Below, piece after piece: positions 30,804 through 40,719 of a stretch of 64,000 bases of DNA (its first letter is position 1; every line of letters begins with the position of its first letter). The position numbers and the translations under genes were made by a program. Origin of the DNA: Paragordius varius. Its lineage: Eukaryota; Nematomorpha. The stretch spans positions 8,618,001-8,682,000 of the forward strand of contig OZ176053.1 of the NCBI GenBank assembly GCA_964247055.1. Direction: 5' to 3'. The notes beneath the pieces were generated by a model. The model was not told the origin of the DNA. It did no database searches and was given only the letters and a program-made list of their open reading frames with translations.

Positions 30804-31486
30804 CTAATAATAGTTTATGTGTAAAATATTTAGTTCACATTTCGATATAAAATTATTTAAACCTTTATTTTTTATGCAAGAAGCATGGAACTCAGTGCAT
30901 TTTGTGCTTTCCAGAATGTTTGTGAGGTTTATATCGTTTATTCCACCCCCACACATTATAACGATATGCTTGTTATAACGGTTTATTAAATCTTTTAAAG
31001 TTTCTTTACCGGTATAAGCTGTTGTAGAATCTCCGCTTGTTAAAATTCTACTAAAACCCATATCAATCAATAATTCCGCAGCTCTTGGCTTATCCAAAAC
31101 TTTGTCGAATGCTCTATGAAAAGTAGTAGGTAAGGGTTGACAAAGTCTAACCAAATCAGAATTAATCGGATCAATTTGTAAATCATGTGTTAAAACACCT
31201 CTGATTAGGAAAAATGTGTACCAAAAACAAAGCCAGAAGCCCCATGATTTTTAAATAACGTAATATCTTCTTTCATTATTTCGATCTCGTTGGTACTGTA
31301 TTGAAAATCTCCACCCCTGGGTCTAATCATAACATAAATGGGGATATCAAGAACTTTTTTAACGCATTCAAACGTACCAAAAGAAGGGGTTAACCCATCT
31401 AATTGAAGCGCAGAACATAATTCAATGCGTGTTGCAAAAGAGTTTGCGAGTATGGCTCCTGCATAAGTATCCACGCATATTTCCAT
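30804..31486 (-). CDS. CUTC: CutC family protein (copper homeostasis)
   Basis: Two exons (31,486-31,222 and 31,198-30,804) give 219 residues; bacterial CutC has about 248 and human CUTC 273. The intron is 23 nt and ends CAGAG; using it keeps FVFG-VLTHD in frame, as the family requires (VFGALTEDG in human). Conserved blocks: RIELCSALQLDGLTPSFG, MIRPRGGDFQYS, LPTTFHRAFD, MGFSRILTSG, IVIMCGGGIN and TEFHAS. CutC is a TIM-barrel protein linked to copper handling; the Cu(I)-binding role is known from the human protein and the reaction, if any, is unknown. The start at 31,486 matches the family start (MEIC). It faces ALG10 across 16 bp. The end lies 57 bp from the hAT element. Confidence 0.93.
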
Positions 31487-31502
31487 AAATTCAAATAAAC
31501 AT
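31487..31502. promoter_or_regulatory. 16-bp gap between divergent CutC and ALG10 start codons
   Basis: Both starts fit their families, so the two coding regions are 16 bp apart head to head. No promoter motif can fit wholly inside. Each 5' leader and core promoter must overlap the other gene's first exon, unless leaders are nearly absent or replaced by a trans-spliced leader. Confidence 0.6.
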
Positions 31503-32969
31503 ATGGCTATAAAATCCCTACCCTTTTGCTTATTTGGATTTATATGTTATAATATATTTTCATTGATTGTTGTATGGATGAAACAAAATAAACCTTATAT
31601 TGACGAAATCTTTCATATTCCACAGGCTAAAGCCTATATTGATTTTAATTTCCATAAAGTATGGTGTTTTTATAAATATAGTGGGATCCGAAAATCACAA
31701 CTTTCCCTGGATTATATATATTAACAACATTGTATTCCCTTATTTTAAAAGTTTTTATGATACAATATGATATTGTATTTCTATTGAGATTTATGATACT
31801 ACTAATTAACATTTGTAATTTTGGTATAATCCAAAAGTTAGTCAAGGTTAATTTATCTATCTATATTTTAGGATAATTCTCAATCGCTAGCCATTAGTTT
31901 ATTTCCTATCACTATGACATATTCACTTTTTTACTATACGGATATTCCATCATTGTTTTCCTTCCTTCTATTGTATTACTTTTTACAACATCGTAATTCA
32001 CATAATCAAGCCATATTATTTCTTTGTTCATTGTGTACCATTGGAATGAGACAAACTAATGTTATATGGATAATATATTTGATTATGGCAGAATTTTTTT
32101 GTCTAGCCTACAATACCATATACTCTAGGGATCAGTCGTTTAAAATTCGTTTGAAAAACATTGTACCACTTCTGATTAAATATATAGTCAAAAACTTAGG
32201 ACTACTGATACCAATCGTATTATTTAGCATTTTTGTTTTCTACAACAAATCTTTGGTTTTGGGAGATAAGTCAGCGCATACGGCATGTTTAAATATACCT
32301 CAACTATTTTATTTTGTTATTTTTACCCTTATTTTTTCACCGAGTTTAGCCTTTTTATGGATTTTACAAGTTTATAAACAATTTGTAACTAAAAGTGAAC
32401 GCTATGATCTCAAAAAAATATTTTTCTTTAATGCAATTTTGTCCATAATCATTTTTGTGGATATCAAAAAATTTACCTATGTCCATACATATTTGTTATC
32501 TGATAATCGGCATTTAATATTTTATTTTTGGAAAACATTTATTGGTTCAACCAATTATCCTATGATAAAATATCTTTTCATACCCTTATACCTTATATCA
32601 TTCCATTTCATATATTTTTGCTTGACAAATCGACCAAATTTTGATAACACTAAAAATATTCATTACACATTTGATTACTATCGCGATGTTGGAATGGCTG
32701 CTATATACATTTTCTGCACAATACTAGTCTTAGTACCACAAAAATTATTGGAATTACGATATTTCATTACACCCTTTATTTTATTTAGGATATGTGCTGC
32801 TAATAGATTGCACACCACATTTTATTTAATACACCCTGGGACAATTAAAGCCAGTAATTATATTGAAATATTGTATTACATAATTATTCATTGTTTTATG
32901 TTATACATATTTTGCACCAAAGAATTTTATTGGCATGACTCCAAAGATATACAAAGAATTATCTGGTGA
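31503..32969 (+). CDS. ALG10: ALG10 alpha-1,2-glucosyltransferase
   Basis: Three exons (31,503-31,658; 31,682-31,846; 31,872-32,969) give 472 residues; human ALG10 has 473. The introns are 23 and 25 nt. This ER multi-pass enzyme adds the third and last glucose, from dolichyl-phosphate-glucose, to the lipid-linked N-glycan precursor, which oligosaccharyltransferase then recognises. Family landmarks in order: PYIDEIFHIPQAKAY (human PYMDEIFHLPQAQRY), WDPKITTFPGLY spanning the first splice, YYTDIPSLFSF, MRQTNVIW, LGDKSAHTACLNIPQLFYF, KFTYVHTYLLSDNRHLIFYF, VPQKLLELRYFI, and the terminal WHDSKDIQRIIW (human WPNSQDIQRFMW). About 12 hydrophobic segments are visible. Without the tiny introns the WDPKITT block is out of frame. 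An AATAAA lies 4 nt after the stop. Confidence 0.96.
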
Positions 32970-33506
32970 TATAATAAATATTTTTCAATATAAATGTTGT
33001 ATTATGAATACGTAAATTTTTGGTAACAATTCATTATTGTGTAAAATCAATCTGTAAAAAGTAAGCGTTAAAATTGTCAATTTTAACGCTTACAAGATTT
33101 GTAACTTTTTTCATCCATTGTGGCCATAGTTGATTGGGTATCTAGTTCATTCTAAAAAATCTATTTTATAATTAAAGTCGTTTGGCAGTCAATTGTTAAG
33201 GATCCAAAACTGTTTGTAATTCGCTTTAAATCTTTAAAAACATGTTAGAGTTCAAACAGCACGAGGTTGTAAAAAATAATAATGCATTTAGTGTTAATAT
33301 TTAATATTTCTTGATTAATATTCTTTTTATATGTCATCTTATGGTTTAATAAATTATTTTATAGCCGAACATAGTATCCTCTATATAATCTAAACTAAAT
33401 AAATTAAGTCAAATAATCAAATTATAAAAAAAAACAAAATTACCCAACAAAACCAGGTACACATCCCATTTATCTACATCATATATACACTTATTCAATC
33501 AATCCA
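32970..33506. other. Convergent spacer between ALG10 and the unrecognised gene
   Basis: AT-rich; it contains the perfect hairpin listed separately. No coding exon found. Confidence 0.5.
33061..33093. repeat. Perfect short palindrome
   Basis: GTAAGCGTTAAAATTG, one T, then its exact reverse complement: 16-bp arms with a 1-nt spacer, about 90 bp after the ALG10 stop. The flanks do not extend the pairing. It could be a MITE relic or an RNA hairpin near the 3' end. Confidence 0.8.
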
Positions 33507-34770
33507 TCAATCTTCAAAAATATCTTCTGAAACGCAAACTGGTGTTGGTTTCATTTGAGTAAGAAGGGATTCGGACAAAACATTAGTATTGACATTCTGA
33601 CTTTTTTCAGTTTTTTCATCATTATCGGGAGTATTATATTCATCATCTATTATACCTAATAATTCCATTAACATATCTAGCGAGGCATGTAATTTATCAC
33701 AAATTTCAACATTTTTCAAGAGGTTGCAAAATTTAATTGTGGAAAAATCTTTTTTAATTTCATCAAATTTAGTTTGTATCAACAAATAATCATTGCGCTG
33801 TTGAATGCTGGAATCACATATAATTCGGCGTATGGCCCAATACTTGCGTCGCAATAATAAAATAATTTCTAATTCTTGATTAAATGGCGATTCTGTTGTA
33901 GGTTTAATTACAAATGATTTGAGGTTATGTATTGGTATTTTATCGAAATAAGCATCATCATTTTGATAAAACTAAATAAAATTATAAATATATTTTCATA
34001 CTTCATCTTTGATATGATATTTTTGGCTTGGTTTTATAATTGAAGTTTTGGGTGTCATTGGTCGTTCAAAACATTGTTTTTGGTAAGTAAAATCTGAATG
34101 ATTTGCATCAATCCGCAAACAAGATTTTGAAATGGTGTCAAAATCATTATTGATTTGTTTGACAAGATCATTTATTTGTGATATATTATCTGTTACAAAA
34201 CCGGTTTTACGCATAGTCTGAATTCTAAATTCTATAATAAATATATTACGAAACAAATAGTTTTAAAACTGATTTCTCCAAGTAAGCCAAGGGGAAATTC
34301 TCATTAACTTTCATATTCAAAACAGGCAGTTTATATTCCAATGATTTTACCAAACTTAATATTTTGGATTGAATACGTCTTAATATCAAGTTTATATAAA
34401 TTTCTTTCAACAGTGTCCAGCCGAGATTTAAAATATTTGAGGGGAATCGATGCAAGACACAATCAACATAGTGTTTAATATAATTTTCAAAATCTTTATA
34501 AATGTCTTCGTTTGAGGATATTGCAAAAAAATTATATATAAATGCTATTTCTTTTCCCGGATTACTATGAAAATTAATAAAATTTACATTACTTTTTAAT
34601 GGAACAATAGTTGCAAGTTATATGCTTGATATTGTTCATAAACCTCACATTCGAGAATATAGTATTAATATAAATTTGAGAGATACATTCAACAATATAT
34701 TTCCAAACGGCGTCGAATATCCCTGTATAATTCGGGGTCATCAGTTTGTGTTTTACGTTTGACCCTAATG
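33507..34770 (-). CDS. Multi-exon gene of unrecognised family (5' end not settled)
   Basis: Four minus-strand exons chain in frame: 34,770-34,593; 34,564-34,250; 34,224-34,002; 33,971-33,507 (TAA), about 393 residues. The introns are 28, 25 and 30 nt, GT-AG, as in the neighbouring genes; the 30-nt one carries an in-frame TGA, so it must be removed. The protein looks helical. It starts TPNYTGIFDAVWKYIVECIS, has a basic segment LILRRIQSKILSLVKSLEY, then RRKYWAIRRIICDS, and an acidic tail (IIDDEYNTPDNDEK, EDIFED). No catalytic motif, signal peptide or membrane segment is evident. An open stretch to its right on the same strand (around 34,840-34,965, MTYKFKTPNRCKIIRT) could hold the first exon, but I could not join it with confidence. 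Possibly a helical complex subunit; no function assigned. Confidence 0.65.
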
Positions 34771-35784
34771 CTAACAATATTTAATCAGCTAAATATATAT
34801 TTGAAATCAAGATTATAGGTATTGTTGTCACGATGATTAATCGTGATGATGTCTAATGATAAAAATTGATTGCGGCTTTATAAACATATTATTAAAAACA
34901 CTCTTGATAATAGGCAAAGTTCGAATAATTTTACAACGGTTAGGAGTTTTAAATTTATATGTCATGTTGTTACAAAAAATATATAAATATTTAATTAAAT
35001 TTAAGTAATTATTATAAAACACAATAAGGAATATTAAATATATACCATTTACACCTAAAAATTACCCTAAAAATATTTGTTTCTAAGTAATTGGCACAGC
35101 TTATCAGTTCTTTTATCGTTTTTTTAAATGTTTTTTGTTAAAAACCTCAAAAAATATAGATGTTATATGGTTTTAATGCCTTGTTTCAAAGTTGAATAAC
35201 ACGCTAAAGCAAGGCACCCAAAATTAAAAATACCATTTTTTAATTTTAAAAATAATTAATAAATGTTATAATTGTTTTATTTAATCTAGTCCAGAAAAAA
35301 ATTTGATAGGATCAGATTGATGTTCAAAGATAAATTTGGAATATTGAAGGGTGTATATGAAATGTCTGAGTTTGAACTAATTTATTTAAGGATGGGAATC
35401 AAAATGTTCAAGGGTAAGTTTAAAGTATGCCTAATAATAATTGAATCAACCCATTCGTTTGAAAATCAGATGACGGCACAAAACAATTAACAAAAAAGTC
35501 ATATTTTTAAATTTAAAAATTTGTCATATTTGTCCGCATAAAATAAGGAAACAAAGTTTGCAATAAGAAAAAATACGCAAAGTATTATTCACACCACCCA
35601 AAGCTAATATTAACGCTAAAAAACCGTACACTATATATAATTTTCTATCATCAGTCATTTTTAAATTATTATGCACATATTTTATAAAAATAAATTAAAA
35701 TTTTATACATTTTATAAAATATGGTATAGAAACAATTTCAGCATAAAAGTGTTAACACTTGGATACAACACATTCATTTTAGTC
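34771..35784. other. Spacer right of the unrecognised gene
   Basis: May contain its 5' exon(s) near 34,840-34,965. The remainder is AT-rich and featureless. Confidence 0.4.
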
Positions 35785-36262
35785 CTTCGATTAAAATTGA
35801 GGTATTTAAATACCCAAGGCCTGTTTAAAATTAATTTTTTTAAAAAATATGGAAGGAATTGAAACCAGGGCAAAATTTTGCACTTATATAACATTAATAA
35901 ACTGAAATTTATAAAAAAATTTATTCAAAAATACTTGATATTACCTATTTTAAGCTAAAACCGAAAGGTAATATAGTCAACGTGACATGTGTGCAATGGT
36001 AAAATTGAAAAATAAGACTAAATAAACCGCTTTTTCTATTTCTATCAATGTAATATGTAATTTAAATAAAAAAATAACTTTAATTTACTTTTAAAATTTA
36101 ATGAAGACGATATTTTGCAAAAAATTTGTAAAATCAAAATGGCGTCGCAGTAGTTTGACAAGATACATAAATTTAAATTGAAACCGTTTCCTTCGGTAGT
36201 TTTTTAAAAATCCTAAATCAAATTTAGTCTGGGGTACTTAGATATCCCAATTTGAATCGAAG
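35785..36262. repeat. Inverted-repeat element family X, copy 2
   Basis: About 480 bp, similar along its length to 12,300-12,797. The left end CTTCGATTAAAATTGAGG pairs with the right end, read inverted CTTCGATTCAAATTGGGATA. Just inside the left end is a small palindrome GGTATTTAAATACC. Non-coding. Confidence 0.65.
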
Positions 36263-36403
36263 TTTAATATATATATATTTATGCTTTATGCAGAAAATTA
36301 AAAAAAAATATTATATTTATTTAAAATTTGAAGTCAGGAATTTAGTGCAAAAAGATTATAAGGGTGAACATACAAAAATGGTCACCACAAAAGGGTTCAT
36401 ATC

Positions 36404-36661
36404 CGGGGTGTTTAACACAAATGGCTTCGCAAGCCACATTAAAAATATTTGGGCCTTCAAAAGGAATTTATTATAATTCAAACATAAAACTGGAATATGC
36501 AAACATAATATACCAATTTCGAGTTTTTGCCAATTGGACAGACTTATTTCGAATTGGAAAATATGATATTAAGATTTTATTAACATATTTTTGTTATGAA
36601 TTCCCAAAATTTTTGCGAGTCATATATAAGGTCTCGGCGGGCCGCGTGTTGGCCCCCTCTG
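36404..36661 (-). mobile_element. hAT-type MITE upstream of CHMP1
   Basis: A 258-bp element: left CGGGGTGTTTAACACAAATG followed by GCTTCGC, right GGGCCGCGTGTTGGCCCCCT. This is the reverse orientation of the family copy at 18,955. It ends about 200 bp before the CHMP1 start. An open frame running through it (36,364-36,690) is incidental. Confidence 0.6.
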
Positions 36662-36859
36662 GTTTAAAATATATATGCTTTATTAAATAGCCACAAAAAA
36701 TACCACAGTTGACCCGATGTATATAATAGACATTTTTATCGGTAATATTTGAAAATATACATAATATAAATTAAAAACTAGAACCTCTTTGAGTGTAGTT
36801 TTTCAGCCGTAATTTTAAAATTTTGAATATTCCATGTGTTTAACTGAGTGTGCCCAATT

Positions 36860-37861
36860 ATGGAAAGTATAATATTTATCAAACTTTAGATCAACTTTTT
36901 AATCTCAGAGTAATATAGTGATTTATTTTAGTTTACAGTAAAACAATTGGAAAGATTGTCACAAAAAGCTGAAAAGGATCAAAAAACAGAAACCAACAAA
37001 ATTAAAAAGGTATATATTATATTTTATAAAATAATGTTATTAATTTAATTAGCCCTTTTAATGAGATAGTTGTTATTTATTGAGTATGAAATTAATATTT
37101 ATAATATACTATATTATTTGAATAAGTAAACACCTTATAAAAATTCTTCATTAAATAATGTGTATACGTAATTTTTTACTGGGAGCATGGTCGGATCATC
37201 AAAATTTAATTTTTTTATTGATCGCAGTTATATATTTGAATTATGATTCTGTCGTATAAAAGAGAACATGAGAGTAGTATTTTAATTTAGAATAAATAAT
37301 CTATATATGGATGCAAAACTGTAGACTTAGCCATGATATTTATGTAAAGCATTGTATATATTTACTTTTAATACTATTATAATTTTAGGACGTACCAGCC
37401 TATACCTATAATTAGCTAACATTTAAGAAATAAATATTTTGCCATTTTTATAGGCTTTGCAAAATCAAAATGTCGAAGCTGCCAAAATATATGCCGAAAA
37501 TGCAATTCGTAAGAAAAGCGAAGCGATAAATTTTTTGAGACTTTCTGCCAGGGTCGATGCCGTTTATTCACGTGTTAAATCTGCTCAAGCTATGAAAGAT
37601 GTTTATTTAACCTTTTTTATCTTTTATATTATAAAATATTTTTATATTTTTTCCCATTTAATTATAAGGTCACGCAAAACATGAAAAACATGGTCAATTT
37701 ATTGGGTAAAGCGATGGAATCGATGGATTTACAAAAGGTTAAATATATTTATTATCATGTGAGATTTCAGCGATTATGGAAAATTTTGAAAAAAGGTCTG
37801 AAGATTTGGATGTTCATTCATCGGTAAGTTAAAGCAATTTTTTTAAATATAATATATACAT

Positions 37862-37894
<33 letters not shown>

Positions 37895-39013
37895 CAAAAA
37901 TATACGGTTGTTTAAAACAGCCGGCGAATCCTCATAATTTTTTATTTTTACAGGTTAATAAATACCATATATTTTATTATAAAATTTTTGATATATATCC
38001 TTACATATACATATTTTCATATTACTGAATTAAATTGAATCATAAAATGGTTGTGAAATTATTTAATGAATGCATAAAAATAGTCCTTTTTTATTAAAGG
38101 GTTACCCTAACCTTTATTGTTTAGTTATTTTTAAATTGTGATTATTTAAAATCATTTTTAAATTTTATATTAGGTGATGGAACAATCCATGGGAAATGCC
38201 ATTACCCTAAGCATTCCATCAAACGAAGTTGACACACTCATTAAACAAGTCGCTGAAGAAAATGGGCTAGAAATCATGGAACAATTACCTGCTCCTTTGG
38301 CAAATGAACCACGCACTTCTGTTACCGCCGCCGAAAAGGGATCCAGTATAACGCAAATCGAAGAAAATAAATTAAATCAAAGGTTAATCTTTTTTTTAAT
38401 CTATTAAAACGTTTTAATACTTGAAAATAAAATTTTTATATGTTTTTAAAAATTTTATAGATATGGCGGACTCTAACTAAAATTTCATTTATCCTTATCG
38501 TTTAATCAATATTTAATTGTATAAAATTATAACCATTTTATGGTAAACCGAGATTTTTTGGTTCCATTTTTAATCCCTATTAATATCTAGCAATTGAATA
38601 ATCTATTTGCAATTGTTATTTGTTGTTATAAATTTCTTCTATTCCTACATTGTGTAGCTGCATAAAACCACGTGACTTAATAGCATATTTATATTAGGCT
38701 CATTATACGAGTTTCGTTATACAAATTTATTATATGTTTATCCGGAAATTTATTTCTTTGTTTTATCATATGATGTAAAACACATATTAAATATGAATAT
38801 CTTTCTCTATGTTCTCAATTTTATAATCTATGTTTGGGGATCTAACTGTTCTTACGAAATTGTCATTTTTATATTCATTGAATTATCCAAATGAAAATTA
38901 AATTTAGGGATGCGTTTACCAAAAAGATAATTTTTTTAACGATGATTAATAAAATATCATATATGACAATTCTATTTATGTTTAGGTTGGCTGCTTTACG
39001 AGATTCAAAATGA
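36860..39013 (+). CDS. CHMP1: CHMP1 (ESCRT-III subunit)
   Basis: Eight exons give 205 residues (human CHMP1B: 199): 36,860-36,866; 36,890-36,909; 36,932-37,009; 37,454-37,600; 37,669-37,737; 37,764-37,823; 38,174-38,382; 38,986-39,013. Introns 1, 2 and 5 are 23, 22 and 26 nt; the others are 68-603 bp. CHMP1 assembles with ESCRT-III on endosomes and at abscission sites and recruits VPS4 and spastin. The N-terminus [20 protein letters not shown] is recovered only by splicing a 7-nt and a 20-nt exon, and it matches human [38 protein letters not shown] is near-identical to the family. The last exon supplies the MIT-interacting motif [12 protein letters not shown]. An AATAAA lies at 39,052-39,057. 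Confidence 0.94.
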
Positions 39014-39434
39014 TACCTATTGCATATTATAACAGTAATTATTTAGAAATTAATAAATTATTGTAAATGTTTGTTTTTACTGATTTGTTTTTATTGGGTT
39101 TAATATTTTTACTTCACCTTGCATATAAATTTAACAATCGGGGTATCTTTCTAAAATATAATAACAATATTTGGTAAATAAAATATATTATTTTAATGTA
39201 AAAACACACACACACACTTGTCTTTTTAGTGGTACTCGTCAAAAGAAATGAATGGCAAATAAAATATTTTTTTCTTAAGAGCCGTGCACAATCGACGAAA
39301 ATTGGGGTTAAATATGCAAATATTTTTTAAGTACCGCGGACATTATTTGCAGGAATTAACAATGTGCCTTGTGCCCTTTAGTTTAATATAATATTTTTGA
39401 TAAATTTAAACTTAAGTAGACCTATATTAACCAA
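39014..39434. other. CHMP1 3' flank with a hAT end fragment
   Basis: About 39,229-39,300 reads AGTGGTACTCGTCAAAAG and then GGCAAATAAAATATTTTTTT, close to the left end of the hAT element at 28,349. A truncated copy or solo end is likely. A short (CA)n run lies at 39,205-39,218. Confidence 0.5.
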
Positions 39435-40539
39435 CATGTTCAACACGCGGCCCTGGCAACTTCCCCAATCAAAGCACTTTTTGCCAACGTTTAAGCTTCA
39501 AAATGTATTGCTAAAAAAATTGGATGTTTGTTTCGAGGAATTGGAATATTATTTTTCGAATCGGTTTATTATTGTCGATAATTTTATCTTTTTTTGGGAC
39601 TACGTTTGATTATTTAAATTATTATATCTGAGGGACTCTGACTTTCAAATTCATTTTCAAGATTATATTTTTTTCCTCCAATGTGGGATATATTTCCGTG
39701 AAATTGTAGGTTTAATCATAGTTTCCGATTTGCTTCTTCATGTTGGATCGAACCTACTTTTGTAAGGATTATTGGGCTGTTTTTAAGAAGTCCATTTAAG
39801 TCTTTGTGACTTACATCTCTATTTGTCTTGGTAAGACTATAATTTTCGGATTTACATTTATGTTTTAACAAATGTGGAATAATTTCCGCAAAATTTGTGA
39901 GAAGTTATAGTACATTGGCTGAAATTCTGAAAAATATAATTTTCAATTTTCCAATGGCAAACAAATGTAAAATTCAGAGTCCCTTAGATGGAATAATTGA
40001 AAACAACCCTAAAAAAGTCGATTTGATCCATTATAAAGAAGTAAATTTGAACACTATGATCGTTTTACTAATTTTGCTGTTTAACTATCTCCCACATCGC
40101 CGATATATAAGTCTAAATCCGAAAAATATAATCATGCAAAGGACAAATGTGAAAGTCACAAAGCCTTAGTTGGAGTTTTTAAAAACAGCCCAATAGTCCT
40201 TACAAAAGTACGATCCATCATGAAGATGCAAATTCGGAAACTATGGATAAACCCACAATTTCGCAGAAATATATCCCACATTGGCGGAAACTTACTTGAT
40301 GAATGTGAAAGTCAGAGCGCCTTAAATGTAATAATTCTGAATAACTCTAAAGTCCCAATAAAAGTTAAAATTATCGACAATAATAAACCGGATACCAAAA
40401 ATAATATTTCAATTCCTCGAAAAAAACATCCAATTTTTTTAGCAATACATTTTGAAACTTAAACGTTGGCAAAAAATGCTTTGATTGGGGAAGTCATTGC
40501 TAAAAATACTTTACGCGGGTCGCGTGTTGAACACCCATG
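39435..40539. mobile_element. Fold-back (long inverted repeat) element with hAT-like termini
   Basis: A 1.1-kb structure whose two halves are reverse complements with small indels. The left begins CATGTTCAACACGCGGCCCT; the right, inverted, begins CATGGGTGTTCAACACGCGA. Next to these, TTCCCCAATCAAAGCA and its complement occur, then TTTTTGCCAACGTTTAAG and its complement, continuing toward a centre near 39,990. The tips match the hAT ends in this window. The arms are built from modules like those at 40,720-42,865. Open frames in it are by-products. Confidence 0.75.
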
Positions 40540-40719
40540 ATCTAAAATAATAAAAAATCTAAATCTTAAAAACAAGTCTCAAGCATCTTAAAAATTATAA
40601 ATGTATCTTTTCTGTATTCAAACATGCCTACGCGTTCGTCAAAGATAACAATTTCATCTTTAGATATAAATCACAATATCAGAACATCCATACGAATTAG
40701 AGATTTAAAGTTAAGTGTG

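Noticed and set aside
36364-36690. 108-codon plus-strand frame upstream of CHMP1
   Set aside because: It lies across a hAT-type MITE and shows only repeat-derived sequence.
38459-38480. Alternative terminal CHMP1 exon after an AG at 38,459
   Set aside because: It would end within a few codons and lose the MIT-interacting motif, which the exon at 38,986-39,013 supplies in frame.
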